Assembly: GCA_963803245.1 (NCBI GenBank)
Contig: CAWDLI010000018.1
Span: forward strand, 248,001 to 312,000
From: JACVRW01 sp963803245
Lineage (GTDB): Bacteria > Actinomycetota > Thermoleophilia > Solirubrobacterales > Thermoleophilaceae
Reading direction: 5' to 3'
DNA: 64,000 nucleotides
Of this stretch, positions 40,201 through 48,771 are shown in pieces (the stretch's first letter is position 1; each line of letters starts with the position of its first letter). The translations under genes and the position numbers were made by a program. The notes under the pieces were generated by a model that saw only the letters and a list, made by a program, of their open reading frames with translations, searched no databases and had not been told where the DNA came from.

Positions 40201-40779
40201 GGCCTCCAGGCGCTCGGCCTCACCCGCCGGCCGCGGCCGCTCGGCCGGCGCGAGGCTGGGATGTCGCTCTCCGCGACTGCGCAGGTGCGAGTACGCGGTG
40301 CGCACCATGTCGCGCAGGCCGTCGGGCGTGTAGGACGCCACCAGCTCCAGCCGGTCCGTACCCGTGGATCCGAGGAATTCCTCCAGCGCCCGGTCGAAGG
40401 CGTCCACCGCCACCCGCTCGGCCTCCAGCCCGTCGAGCACGTGGTAGTCGGGGTCGATCCCGGCCGAGAGCGCATGGGTGCGCAGCAGCCGTCCGCAGAA
40501 GCCGTGGATCGTGGAGATCGAGGCGCCCTCGGCCGAGCGAGCGTCGTCGCGGCGCCCGAGCTCGAGGAAGCGGGCACGCACCCGCTCCCTCATCTCTGCC
40601 GCGGCCTTGTCGGTGAAGGTGATGGCGAGCATGCCCTCCACCGGCACGCCGTCGTCCACCACCGCCCTCACGAAGCGCTCGACCAGGACCGTGGTCTTTC
40701 CCGTGCCGGCTCCGGCCCGCACGAGCAGCGGACCCTCGCGCCGGTCCACCACCTGCTGCTGCTCGGGGGTGAGGCTCAC
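37270..40779 (-). CDS. addA: AddA-like UvrD/Rep helicase-nuclease with Fe-S-type cysteines
   Basis: 1169 aa. SF1A helicase: LTPEQQQVVDRREGPLLVRA, Walker A RAGAGTGKTTVLVERF, ITFTDKAAAEMRERV, DEFQDVNPLQSELIG, GDENQSIYGFRHAD, LMTIHRAKGLEFPVVAVG and YVAMTRAERHLIL. A C-terminal PD-(D/E)xK nuclease domain has GVLVVDHKSDAL. A four-cysteine set, AYRRCSYRFYL plus ELCADCPGRAALC, matches the Fe-S clamp of RecB-family nucleases. It pairs with AddB for processing DNA ends in recombination and repair. GTG 40779 overlaps the addB stop as GTGA; GTG 40788 is also possible. Actinobacterial AdnAB is an alternative name for such pairs. Confidence 0.85.
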   Translation of the reverse strand: MSLTPEQQQVVDRREGPLLVRAGAGTGKTTVLVERFVRAVVDDGVPVEGMLAITFTDKAAAEMRERVRARFLELGRRDDARSAEGASISTIHGFCGRLLRTHALSAGIDPDYHVLDGLEAERVAVDAFDRALEEFLGSTGTDRLELVASYTPDGLRDMVRTAYSHLRSRGERHPSLAPAERPRPAGEAERLEAAARAALAELGLAEGQAAEKASATIVRCLALLERLVDDRLATPAQLKELELKKGNSKALATDACDEYREAFEAYRALCLDSEQARNHALLRVLLDLYGRRYDVAKRARSALDFEDLELLARDLLAGDEALREQYSSRYEHVMVDEFQDVNPLQSELIGLIARDNLFRVGDENQSIYGFRHADVNVFREHRQAAAEREEALSVTVNFRSRGELIDAVAMTFERLWDEDYEPLREAPGAREPAVSAPVVDLLVTDLHKGRWDAALPPEDGALGAGMAGVTPWRALEARMLARRIDELTREGPYEYRDVVVLLRATTSMSVYERALVERGIPTHVVGGRGYWSQQQVSDLRHWLAALANPLDELALYSVLASPLAGVSLDSVTLLALHARKSGRDPMWALREAIGNAEDGLAMALPSDDLARARTFLERFDSERAEAPRVALETLIDRAVTRTGYDRHLLALPAGERRMANVRKLMRMAREYEADEGRDLRGFIDAIAERDVLQEREGEAPLEAETLDAVRLMTIHRAKGLEFPVVAVGDLGKVGREDDGRLRISADGTTGMRLAGIGGGAVNSRQLDRIKAEQKTESEEEERRVFYVAMTRAERHLILSGATDLEKLNEPDELCEPMRWIWRGVCAGLPSEGAEGLHVDRRDGREVSVAWRRLTPDTLPELLEPADLAPAEDGTSGAADGGQQAELELAAVPAPRALPVSRLSYSGLEAYRRCSYRFYLERSLGLRGVAPPAREDRPAAAPGLSALLRGSLVHLLLEDLDFERPRVPGAEEVAALIERHGVPVREEDVADLRAMVERFAESDLRARIAAARRVRTELPFAFTLEPPGAGGRRLVVNGVVDVYATEPDGVLVVDHKSDALDGRDPEELCATAYATQRLVYGLATLRAGAPRVVVAHSFLERPDEPAVVEYAAEDAPDLEAQLLEVARGVVEARFEPTDNPHRELCADCPGRAALCSWGPDRTLAEPTATG

Positions 40780-43685
40780 CGCTCGCACCGGCACAGCGAC
40801 GGATAGGAGCAGCCGCCCCGCCAGGCGCAGGAGTCGGGCGTCGAGGCGAGCTCCCCGCGGCGAATGGCGGCAGCGGTGGCGCCGATCCGCTCGCGCGCCC
40901 ACTCGAGCTTCTCCTCGAACTGCTCCGGGGGCAGCTTGTCGTTGCCCACCCAGCCGGACCCGAGGCCGGGCGCGTCGTCCGCCAGCATCCCGCGCGGTCG
41001 CGGGTCCTCGGAGCCGAGCGCCACGTACACGCCGCCCACGGCGCGCTTCCCGAGCAGCTTCTCAACGGCCAGCATGTAGAGCGCGGCCTGGAAGCGGTTC
41101 TCCGGCTCCCAGCTCGCCACCTTGTAGGAGTCCACCCTGCGGCCGCTCTTGTAGTCGATCACGAGCGCCATGCCGTCCGAGCTGTCCACCCGGTCGATGC
41201 GCCCGCTCACGAGAAGCCCGTCGCCGATCTCCACGGGACCGTGCTCCACGTTCTCGCCCTCCCCGAAGCGCAGCTCGAGGCTGTGCGGCACGAACGTGCC
41301 GTCGCGCTCCGCCTCGCGGCCCAGGTGGCGCACCAGGTCGAACTCGAGCCGGCGGGCGGCGGCGCGGACGCGCGTCTGGTCGGGCGAGATGCGGAACTTG
41401 GAGCGGGCCACGTCCAGCTCCTCGAGCAGGATCCGCTCGGCCTGCGGGAGGTTCGCGCTCGTCACGCGCGGGTCCCCGGTCTCGTCGAGCACACGCCTGA
41501 ACGTCCGCTCGAGGACCTCGTGGGCGAGCTGCCCGCGGACCATCTGCTCCGGGTCCGGCTCGAGCGCCTCGGGCCGCAGGACGCTCTCCACCAGCCACTT
41601 GACCGGGCAGTCGGCGAAGCGCTCGAGCCAGCTGGCGGAGAGCGCCCGCCGCTCCTCCAGGACCGCGAGCAGCGGAGCCGCGGTGAGGGTGCCGGGCACC
41701 CGCTCCTGGCGCCGCGGACCGCGGGCGGCGAGGGCGCGGTCCCACTCCGCGGCGGTGGGAGCGTCCTCCGGCGTCCAGGTGACCTCGCCCAGCGAGCGCA
41801 CGGTCACGCGCGGCTCGGCGAGGAGCTCCTTCACGTCGTCCAGGAAGAAGGAGGGCGCCTCGGGGGTGCCCTCCTCGTCGCTCGTCCGCGAGCTCAGCAC
41901 GAGGAGGCGCTCGGCACGCGACGCGCAGACGTAGAAGAGGTAGCGCTCGCGGTCGAGCTGGTCCTCCCTGAGCGGGAGCATCAGCCCACTCGCCGTGGCC
42001 ACGTCGCGGCGCACGTCGTCGGGCAGGAACGGCTCCGGCCGCGAGCCGCCCGGGAACTCGCCCTCCTGGAGGCCCAGCACGAGCACCGCCTCGAAGCGCC
42101 GGGCCCGGATCGCCTCCGGCGGCGCCACGTGGACCCGGTCGGGCTGCGGGTTGTCGCCCACGTGGACGCTCAGGCCGTCGAGCACGTCCTCCACGCGCTC
42201 CCGGTCCACGGCGGCCCCGCCGTCCAGCAGCGCGCGCAGCTCGGCGAGCGCCTGCTGCCCGGCGCGAAACACGCGCGGGTCGTCCAGCTGGGGCCCGGCC
42301 AGCACCGGCGCCCGCCGCTTGTAGGGCGCGCCGAACAGGCGCGCGAGCACCGCCTGGAGCTCCTCCACGTACGCCGCCGTGTCCGCCGCGCCGGCCACGC
42401 GCTCGAGGTCGGTGACCTTCCAGTGCTCGCTCTCCCAGATCGCGCGCGCCTGGGCCGCGCTGTGCGCGCCGGCCTGGCGCACGCGCACCTCGAGCCGGTC
42501 GGCCAGCGCCGGCTGCTTGAGCAGCCCGGGGGTGCGCAGGTAGGCGAGGAGGTCCTCGGCGCTGCCGGCCGGGCGCGCGCAGCGGATCAGCGCGAGCAGC
42601 CCACGGCCGAGGCCGGTGTGGGCGAAGGGCAGCGCCCGGTCGAGCGAATAGGGCACGCCGTAGGCCCCGAACACCTGCTCCACCAGCGACGAGTAGCGCG
42701 TCGGGTCGCGGAACACCACCGCCACGTCCCCGGGCGCGGTGCCGCCGCGGAGCAGGTCGAGCACCCGCGCCGCCGCCAGCTCCACCTCGGCCCGCGCGCC
42801 GCCCGCGGAGTGGAACGCGATCGCGTCGCCCGCCTCCACCGGCGCCGGCGGATCGCTCTCGAAGAGGCCGCGCTCCACCTGATGGAGCGCCGCGCGCGAG
42901 CCGTCCGCGTAGTGGGAGTCCACCGCGGCCAGCTCGATCCGCTCCGTTGCGATCCCGGACAGGCGCGCGTGCACGGCGGCCGTGGCCCGGAACGCCTCCC
43001 TGCCCGGCTCGAACGGGAGCGACACGCAGACATAGGCCCCGCAGCGCCCGGACAGCGTCTCCAGGGCATCGAGCTCGAGCTCGGTGAAGTCGTCGAAGCC
43101 GTACACGAACACCGGCGCGCCGCCCCAGCGGTCCGGGTCGAGCCTCAGCGCGTCGAGCGCTCGCCACGCGAACAGCTCCTGGTCCACCAGGCCGGCGCCC
43201 TCGAGCGCCCGCCGGTAGCCGGCGTAGATCGCCGCGACCTCGTCCGCGTACCCCCGCCTGGGGCCGTCCCCGGCCCACGCCCGCAGCGCCTGCGTGAAGC
43301 GCCCGGGGTCGACCCGGGCCCTCCCCAGCTCGGCGACGAAGCGGGCGGCCGCGCGCACGAATCCCGGCTGCGCGGCGGACTCGGAGAGCACGCTCAGGTC
43401 GGCCTTCGCGACGGTCGCCTCGAGCAGCAGCTGGCGCTGCACCTCCGAGGCCACCCGCTCGCCGACGTCCACGCGCCGGGCGATCTCGCGATAGAGCCAC
43501 TCGAACCTGAGCACCAGGGCCCCGAACACCGCGCCGCGCTCGGCCAGCTCGCGCTGCGCGTGCTCCACGTCCTGGAAGGACGGAACGACGAGGATCGGGT
43601 CCTCGTCGAGCCGGGCTCGCAGACCGCCCAGCACCTCACCGGCCTTGGCGGCGTTCGCGGGGCCTGTGACGAGCGTCAGCGGCAT
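40776..43685 (-). CDS. addB: AddB-like nuclease subunit with Fe-S-type cysteines
   Basis: 969 aa. The N terminus (LTLVTGPANAAKAGEVLGGL) has a degenerate Walker A without GKT. Helicase-like strand and loops are visible at VVPSFQDVEHAQRELAERG and RFEAVLVLGLQEGEFPGG. The C-terminal nuclease has MALVIDYKSGRRVDSYKV (D-x-K) and the cysteine set FADCPVKWL plus DSCAWRGGCSYPSLCRC. Cysteine spacing at the end is C-x5-C-x5-C. AddB supplies the 5'-strand nuclease and the Fe-S cluster. Start ATG 43685. It leads a two-gene operon with addA. Confidence 0.85.
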   Translation of the reverse strand: MPLTLVTGPANAAKAGEVLGGLRARLDEDPILVVPSFQDVEHAQRELAERGAVFGALVLRFEWLYREIARRVDVGERVASEVQRQLLLEATVAKADLSVLSESAAQPGFVRAAARFVAELGRARVDPGRFTQALRAWAGDGPRRGYADEVAAIYAGYRRALEGAGLVDQELFAWRALDALRLDPDRWGGAPVFVYGFDDFTELELDALETLSGRCGAYVCVSLPFEPGREAFRATAAVHARLSGIATERIELAAVDSHYADGSRAALHQVERGLFESDPPAPVEAGDAIAFHSAGGARAEVELAAARVLDLLRGGTAPGDVAVVFRDPTRYSSLVEQVFGAYGVPYSLDRALPFAHTGLGRGLLALIRCARPAGSAEDLLAYLRTPGLLKQPALADRLEVRVRQAGAHSAAQARAIWESEHWKVTDLERVAGAADTAAYVEELQAVLARLFGAPYKRRAPVLAGPQLDDPRVFRAGQQALAELRALLDGGAAVDRERVEDVLDGLSVHVGDNPQPDRVHVAPPEAIRARRFEAVLVLGLQEGEFPGGSRPEPFLPDDVRRDVATASGLMLPLREDQLDRERYLFYVCASRAERLLVLSSRTSDEEGTPEAPSFFLDDVKELLAEPRVTVRSLGEVTWTPEDAPTAAEWDRALAARGPRRQERVPGTLTAAPLLAVLEERRALSASWLERFADCPVKWLVESVLRPEALEPDPEQMVRGQLAHEVLERTFRRVLDETGDPRVTSANLPQAERILLEELDVARSKFRISPDQTRVRAAARRLEFDLVRHLGREAERDGTFVPHSLELRFGEGENVEHGPVEIGDGLLVSGRIDRVDSSDGMALVIDYKSGRRVDSYKVASWEPENRFQAALYMLAVEKLLGKRAVGGVYVALGSEDPRPRGMLADDAPGLGSGWVGNDKLPPEQFEEKLEWARERIGATAAAIRRGELASTPDSCAWRGGCSYPSLCRCER

Positions 43686-43727
43686 CCGTTAAGGACTACC
43701 GCGAGCCGCCGACGGCAAGCCGCCGGG

Positions 43728-44660
43728 TCAGACCGGGGCGCCGGCCAGCTCGAAGCGCACGCCGGTCAGCCGCTCGGAAACGTCCCACAGTCGCCGCGCC
43801 ACGTCCTCGTCGCGAGCGGACCGGTTGGGCCGCACGGGCTCCGGATGCCCGCGCTGCTCCGTGAAGCCGTCCGGCCCCACGTAGGTGCCGCCCTCGAGGC
43901 CGGGCTCGGTGGCCGCGTAGAGCTCGGGGAGGGCGCCCATGTCGCCGCTCTGCGCCACGAGCGCGTTGGACACGCGCATGATGGCGCTGTCGATGCCGGG
44001 CGGTCCGGCGTGCTGGAGGTTGGTGGCCGAGTAGCCCGGGTGGGCGGCCAGGCTCTTGACCGAGGAGCCCGCGGCGCGCAGGCGCCGGTCGAGCTCGAGC
44101 GCGAACAGCAGGTTCGCGAGCTTGGACTGCGCGTAGGCGCGCCAGCGGAAGTAGCGCCGCTCGCCGCCGAGGTTGTCGAACGCGATCGCGCCCAGCTTGT
44201 GCGCGTTGCTCGACATCGTGACCACGCGGCCGTCGGCACGGCCCTCGATCGTGTCGATCAACAGGGCGGTGAGGGTGAAGTGGCCGAGGTGGTTGGTGCC
44301 GAACTGCAACTCGAACCCGTCGGCGGTCCGGCCGCGCGGAGTGGCCATCACCCCGGCGTTGTTGATCAGCAGGTCGAGGCCGTCGTGGCCGTCGCGAAAG
44401 GTCGTGGCGAACGAGCGCACCGAGTCGAGGCTGGACAGGTCGAGCGCCTCGAGCTCGAGCTCCGCGCCGGGCACCTGCGCCGCGATCTCAGCCCTGGCCG
44501 CCTCCCCCTTGTCGACGTTGCGGCAGGCGAGCACCACGCGTGCGCCGGCCCGCGCCAGCTCACGGGCCGTGATCAGGCCCAGTCCGCTGTTCGCTCCCGT
44601 CACGATCGCCGTGCGCCCGCTCTGATCGGGAATGTCCGCCGTGGTCCAGGTAGTGCTCAT
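43728..44660 (-). CDS. Short-chain dehydrogenase/reductase (retinol-dehydrogenase-like)
   Basis: 310 aa classical SDR. Cofactor motif AIVTGANSGLGLITARELAR (TGxNSGLG), CRNVDKGEAARAEI favours NADP, LLINNAGVM is the NNAG motif and the catalytic site is YAQSKLANLLFALELDRR (YxxxK). This subgroup resembles retinol dehydrogenases/WW-domain-like SDRs. It has a C-terminal extension (GGTYVGPDGFTEQRGHPEPV) typical of the group. ATG 44660 overlaps the stop of the upstream gene (ATGA). The substrate is unknown. Confidence 0.88.
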   Translation of the reverse strand: MSTTWTTADIPDQSGRTAIVTGANSGLGLITARELARAGARVVLACRNVDKGEAARAEIAAQVPGAELELEALDLSSLDSVRSFATTFRDGHDGLDLLINNAGVMATPRGRTADGFELQFGTNHLGHFTLTALLIDTIEGRADGRVVTMSSNAHKLGAIAFDNLGGERRYFRWRAYAQSKLANLLFALELDRRLRAAGSSVKSLAAHPGYSATNLQHAGPPGIDSAIMRVSNALVAQSGDMGALPELYAATEPGLEGGTYVGPDGFTEQRGHPEPVRPNRSARDEDVARRLWDVSERLTGVRFELAGAPV

Positions 44661-45307
44661 CGATCCTCCGATACGGGAGCGTTTGCGGAAGCGGCCGGCT
44701 CGGCCGGGCGGGCACCGATGTCATCGCCGGGCGCGAGCACGCCGTGCTCGGCGGCCGATCGGATCGCCTCCCGGAACCGCACCGCCGGCAGCATCACCGG
44801 CGCCTCCTGCAGCTGCCAGCCCGCGTTCGGCCTGAGGATCCAGCGCGCGATTCGCACCCGGCCAGGGCCCACACGCTCCACACGTAGCTCGTCGCGCATC
44901 TCGCCCGTGCGACCGGGACTGGCGCCGTAGCCTCGCGACCCGGGCTCAGCGTCACCCGCTTCGGTGCTCGCCTCGACGAGCCCCTTCTCCGCGGCGTCGG
45001 CAAGCAGCGCCGGGATGTCGGACGCTTCGAGCTCGGGTGCCCGCACGGCGATCTGCCCCGCCTCCCACTCGGCCAGGCGCAACCCGCCGGGCACGCGCTC
45101 GAGGCGCACCTCGGTGCCCCCCGGATACGGGCCCACCGAGGCGTAGGGCCCGCGTGAGCTCGAGACGCTCGCCGCCCGGCGCTGTGTGCCCGTGGAGCTC
45201 GCCCGTGGGCGGGGCGCGGCCTTCTTCCGGCCGGTATCCAGCACGGTGTCCTTGGAGCAGATGGGGCAGTCGACCAGAAGCCTGTTGTGGCGGCAGAAAC
45301 GCGACAC
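44657..45307 (-). CDS. Zinc-finger-like conserved hypothetical protein ending in a repeat-derived tail
   Basis: 216 aa. N-terminal FCRHNRLLVDCPICSKDTVL holds a C-x2-H-x7-C-x2-C metal-site pattern, probably a zinc knuckle. The middle is basic and low-complexity, followed by two related segments, VRLERVPGGLRLAEWEAGQI and LRVERVGPGRVRIARWILRP, that look like tandem repeats. The last ~20 residues (DIGARPAEPAASANAP) are encoded by palindromic repeat copy 3. GTG 45307 has a purine-rich GGGGGG stretch upstream. No function is known; it overlaps the SDR by ATGA. Confidence 0.72.
   Translation of the reverse strand: MSRFCRHNRLLVDCPICSKDTVLDTGRKKAAPRPRASSTGTQRRAASVSSSRGPYASVGPYPGGTEVRLERVPGGLRLAEWEAGQIAVRAPELEASDIPALLADAAEKGLVEASTEAGDAEPGSRGYGASPGRTGEMRDELRVERVGPGRVRIARWILRPNAGWQLQEAPVMLPAVRFREAIRSAAEHGVLAPGDDIGARPAEPAASANAPVSEDR
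44685..44722 (-). repeat. 38-nt palindromic dispersed repeat, copy 3, within coding sequence
   Basis: Reads GACATCGGTGCCCGCCCGGC... on the minus strand and matches copy 1 at about 34 of 38 positions. It encodes DIGARPAEPAAS near the C terminus of the hypothetical protein. Confidence 0.65.
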
Positions 45308-45345
45308 GCCCCCCTGACACTAGTGGGGCTGCGACCATCACGGCC

Positions 45346-46431
45346 GTGAACTTCAGCGTGGTCTCCGACCTCCACCTCGGGCTGCTGAGCGGGACCGACG
45401 TGGTTCGGCTTCCGGCCGTTCGCGACCGGCTCGTGGAGGCGCTGGCCGGCGCCGACCACGTGGTGCTGCTCGGCGACGTGCTCGAGCTGCGCGAGCGGCG
45501 CATGGCCGACCTGATCGAGCTGGCACGCCCCCTGTTCGAGAGTCTGGGCGAGGTGACCGCCGACCGGCGCGTGACGTTCGTGCCCGGCAACCACGACCAC
45601 GCGCTGGCGGGCCCCTGGCTCGACCGCCTGCGCGTGGAGGGACGCGAGCTCGCGACGTCGGAGGAGTGGGCCGTGCACCCGGGCGATGGCGCGATCGGCC
45701 GGCTCTCCTCGTACATGCCGCGGACGACGGTGAGCGTGGCCTACCCCGGCCTGCGGCTGCGCCCCGACGTCTACGCGACCCACGGCCACTACCTCGACCT
45801 GCCGCTGACCGTGCCGCGCATCGAGTCCGTGATCGCCTCCGGGATGGCGCGCGTGACGGGACGCGGGCGCGACCTGCGCTCGGCGGCCGAGTACGAGGCG
45901 GCGCTGAGCCCCATGTACGCCTTCTTCGCCGGGCTGGCGGAGGCGATGTCCGGGCCTACGCTCAAGCGGAGCGGCTCGCTGTCGCGCGACGTGTGGCGGC
46001 GGGCCAACGGGCGCAGCCGCGCGGGCTCGCTGCTGCTCACGCGCGCAGCCATCCCCGGCGCGGTGGCGGCGCTCAACCGCCTCGGCGTCGGGCCGCTCGA
46101 GCCCGGCATCTCAGGCGAGGACCTGCGCCGCGGTGGGCTCGCCGCCATGCGCAAGGTGGCCGAGGGGCTCGTGCCCGACGCGGCCCACCTGATCTTCGGC
46201 CACACCCACAGGCCCGGGCCGCTCACCGGCGACGACGAGGCGGAGTGGACGTCCTCCACGGGCACGCGCCTCTGGAACAGCGGAAGCTGGTGCCACGAGC
46301 CGGCGTTCGTGGGACCCCCGGCGCATCCGGGCCCCTACTGGCCCGGAACGGTGGTCAGGCTCGGCGACGAGGGGCCGCCGCGGATCGAGAACGTGCTCGA
46401 CGGCGTGGCGCTGCCGGCACCGGCCGTCTGA
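45346..46431 (+). CDS. Calcineurin-like metallophosphoesterase
   Basis: 361 aa. Metal ligands: VVSDLHLGLLSG (DxH), LLGDVLELRE (GDxxE), FVPGNHDHALAG (GNHD), YATHGHYLDL and LIFGHTHRPGPL (GHTH). All residues of the dinuclear site are present, with a large insertion (SVAYPGLRL to RDVWRRANGR) before the last motif. The substrate is unknown. GTG 45346; an open frame extends to 45037 but has no homology there. It is divergent from the zinc-finger-like gene and ends 1 bp before the convergent topB. Confidence 0.86.
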   Translation: MNFSVVSDLHLGLLSGTDVVRLPAVRDRLVEALAGADHVVLLGDVLELRERRMADLIELARPLFESLGEVTADRRVTFVPGNHDHALAGPWLDRLRVEGRELATSEEWAVHPGDGAIGRLSSYMPRTTVSVAYPGLRLRPDVYATHGHYLDLPLTVPRIESVIASGMARVTGRGRDLRSAAEYEAALSPMYAFFAGLAEAMSGPTLKRSGSLSRDVWRRANGRSRAGSLLLTRAAIPGAVAALNRLGVGPLEPGISGEDLRRGGLAAMRKVAEGLVPDAAHLIFGHTHRPGPLTGDDEAEWTSSTGTRLWNSGSWCHEPAFVGPPAHPGPYWPGTVVRLGDEGPPRIENVLDGVALPAPAV

Positions 46432-48741
46432 TCAGGCGGTCTCGGTGCGGCCCGGCTCGGCGCCGGCCGCCGCTGCGGGAGCGATCTCGACGGGCGGGGC
46501 GCCGTTGTCCTTGCCGGCCACCTCGGCCTCGGCGCGCTCCTCCTCGGCCTCGCCCTTGGGCGGCTCCTTGGCCCACTCCTCGTCGAACTCCACGCGCCAC
46601 TTGCCCTCCTCGACCTGCTCGAGCCTGAGCTTGGCGCGGAACGTCCTTCCGGAGCGGCTGCGGAAGCCCGTGACCGCCTTCTCGGTCCGGCCCACGCCCG
46701 GCTCCTCGCCGCGCTCGCGCGACTGCTCGAGGCTCTCGATCAGCTCCTTGGCGACGGCGACCGGGAGGTTCTTGCCAGCCTTCTTCTTCCAGATGACGAA
46801 GCCGCAGCCGGGGTCCTCTCGCGACCAGCACGAGTACCCCTTGCGGTTCTCGGAGATCTCGCGGCCGCAGACCGGGCAGGGACCGAGCTTGGCGCGCTCG
46901 ATCTTGACGCCCTTCAGCTTGTCCAGCTCCTGAACGGTCTCGGTGGTGAAGGCGGCGATGTCCTTCATGAACGCGGGGCGGGTGTCCTTGCCCTGCTCGA
47001 TCAGCCGCAGCCGGCGCTCCCAGTCGCCGGTGAGCTCGGGCGAGGTCAGCTGGTGCTCCCCGAGCAGGCGCACCACCTGGATCGCCTTCTCGGTGGCTAT
47101 CAGGGAGCGGCCCTCGCGCTCGAGGTAGCCCACCGTCACGAGCCGCTCGATGATCGCGGCTCGGGTGGCCGGTGTGCCGATCCCGGAGTCCTTCATGGCC
47201 TCGCGCACCTCAGCGTCGTCGGCCTCCTTGCCCGCCGTCTCCATCGCGCCGAGCAGTGACGCGTCCGTGTAACGGCGCGGCGGCTGGGTCTCCTTGCGCA
47301 TCGACTCGACGGAGCTCGTGTCGACGGTCTCACCCTGCTCCAGCCTGGGCAGCAGCTGGTCGCCGCCCGAGTCGTCGTCGGCCAGCTCGGGCTCGGCCTC
47401 GCTGCCGTAGACGGCCTTCCAGCCCGGCTCCACCAGGCGGCGCCCGCTCGTGCGGAACACGTGCTCCACCACGGTCGTCTCCACGCGCGTGCGCTCGAAC
47501 TTGGCCTCGGGGTGGAAGATCGCGAGAAAGCGCTTCGCGACCAGGTCGTAGATCTTCAGCTCGTCCTGGCCCATCTTCCCCAGGTCGTGCTCCGAGCGCG
47601 TGGGGATGATCGCGTGGTGGTCCTGCACCTTCTTGTCGTTGACCACGCGCTGAAGCGGAAGGCTCTCGAGGGCGAGCACGTACTCCGCGCCCTTCACGTA
47701 CTGGGGGTTGTGCCCGACAAGCTCCGCGATCGGCTTGATCTCCGGGACCATGTCGCCGGTCAGGAAGCGCGAGTTGGTCCTCGGATAGGTGAGCGCCTTG
47801 TGCTCCTCGTACAGGCGCTGGGCCGCGGACAGCGTGCGGCGCGCCGAGAAGCCGTAGATGTTGTTGGCGTGGCGCTGGAGTGAGGTCAGGTCGTAGAGGA
47901 GCTGCGCCTGCTCCGTCTCCTCCTTCTTCTCCAGCTTGGTGATCTCGCCCTTGTTGCCCTCGACGGCGGTGACCACGGCGGTGGCCTCGTCCTCGTTCGG
48001 CAGCCGCCGCCCACCGAGGTAGCGGCCCACATAGCGGCGCTCGCCGGAGGCCTCGAAGCGCGCCTCCACGAGCCAGTACGGCTCGGGCTTGAAGGCGCGG
48101 ATCTCCTCCTCGCGCTTGGCCACGAGCGTCAGCGTCGGCGTCTGGACGCGGCCGAGCGACACGGCGCCGTCGAACGCCGCACGCAGCCGGATCGACGCCG
48201 CGCGCGTGGAGTTCATGCCCACGAGCCAGTCCGCCTCCGAGCGCGATCGCGCCGCGTCCTCGAGCGGCTTCATCTCGTCGCCCGGCCGCAGGCTCGCGAA
48301 CGCCTCGGTGATCGCGCGCTTGGTCATCGAGGAGAGCCAGAGCCGCTCGACGGGCTTGTCCACGCCGGCGGTGTCGAAGACGTACGCGAAGATCAGCTCG
48401 CCCTCGCGGCCCGCGTCGCAGGCGTTCACGATGCGCTCGATCTCGGGGTCCTTCATCAGCTTGTGGATCGCCTTCAGCTGCTTCTCGGCCCGGTCGTCGA
48501 GCGGCACGAGCTTGAACTTCTCGGGCACGATCGGCAGGTCGGCGTAGCGCCACTTGCGCAGCTTGGGGTCGTAGGCGTCCGGCTCGGCGAGGCCCACGAG
48601 ATGCCCGACGGCCCACGTGATCACGAAGTCGTCACCCACCAGATGGGTCTTGTCCTTCGACTGTGTGAACGAGCCCGGCAGCGCCGCCGCGAGGTCGCGG
48701 GCGACGGAGGGCTTCTCGGCTATTGCAAGTGTCTTGGCCAT
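46432..48741 (-). CDS. topB: DNA topoisomerase III-like (TopB)
   Basis: 769 aa type IA topoisomerase. TLAIAEKPSVARDLAAALPG is the TopB-type Toprim start (Glu of motif I), NACDAGREGELIFAYVFDTA carries the acidic metal residues, and the active-site tyrosine is in ALTYPRTNSRFLTGD. DHHAIIPTRSEHDLGKM and GIGTPATRAAIIERL are further family motifs. One C4 zinc finger (CPVCGREISENRKGYSCWSR) and a basic-acidic C terminus follow. It relaxes negatively supercoiled DNA and resolves recombination intermediates. TopB is rare in actinobacteria, which normally carry only TopA. ATG 48741. Confidence 0.92.
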   Translation of the reverse strand: MAKTLAIAEKPSVARDLAAALPGSFTQSKDKTHLVGDDFVITWAVGHLVGLAEPDAYDPKLRKWRYADLPIVPEKFKLVPLDDRAEKQLKAIHKLMKDPEIERIVNACDAGREGELIFAYVFDTAGVDKPVERLWLSSMTKRAITEAFASLRPGDEMKPLEDAARSRSEADWLVGMNSTRAASIRLRAAFDGAVSLGRVQTPTLTLVAKREEEIRAFKPEPYWLVEARFEASGERRYVGRYLGGRRLPNEDEATAVVTAVEGNKGEITKLEKKEETEQAQLLYDLTSLQRHANNIYGFSARRTLSAAQRLYEEHKALTYPRTNSRFLTGDMVPEIKPIAELVGHNPQYVKGAEYVLALESLPLQRVVNDKKVQDHHAIIPTRSEHDLGKMGQDELKIYDLVAKRFLAIFHPEAKFERTRVETTVVEHVFRTSGRRLVEPGWKAVYGSEAEPELADDDSGGDQLLPRLEQGETVDTSSVESMRKETQPPRRYTDASLLGAMETAGKEADDAEVREAMKDSGIGTPATRAAIIERLVTVGYLEREGRSLIATEKAIQVVRLLGEHQLTSPELTGDWERRLRLIEQGKDTRPAFMKDIAAFTTETVQELDKLKGVKIERAKLGPCPVCGREISENRKGYSCWSREDPGCGFVIWKKKAGKNLPVAVAKELIESLEQSRERGEEPGVGRTEKAVTGFRSRSGRTFRAKLRLEQVEEGKWRVEFDEEWAKEPPKGEAEEERAEAEVAGKDNGAPPVEIAPAAAAGAEPGRTETA

Positions 48742-48771
48742 CGGAGTCGCTCATCAAGATAGACATCACTT

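Noticed and set aside
41241..44930. 1229-codon plus-strand open frame opposite addB and the SDR gene
   Set aside because: Its product is His/Arg/Ala-rich without domains, while the minus strand encodes AddB and an SDR with complete motifs. It is the GC-codon mirror effect.
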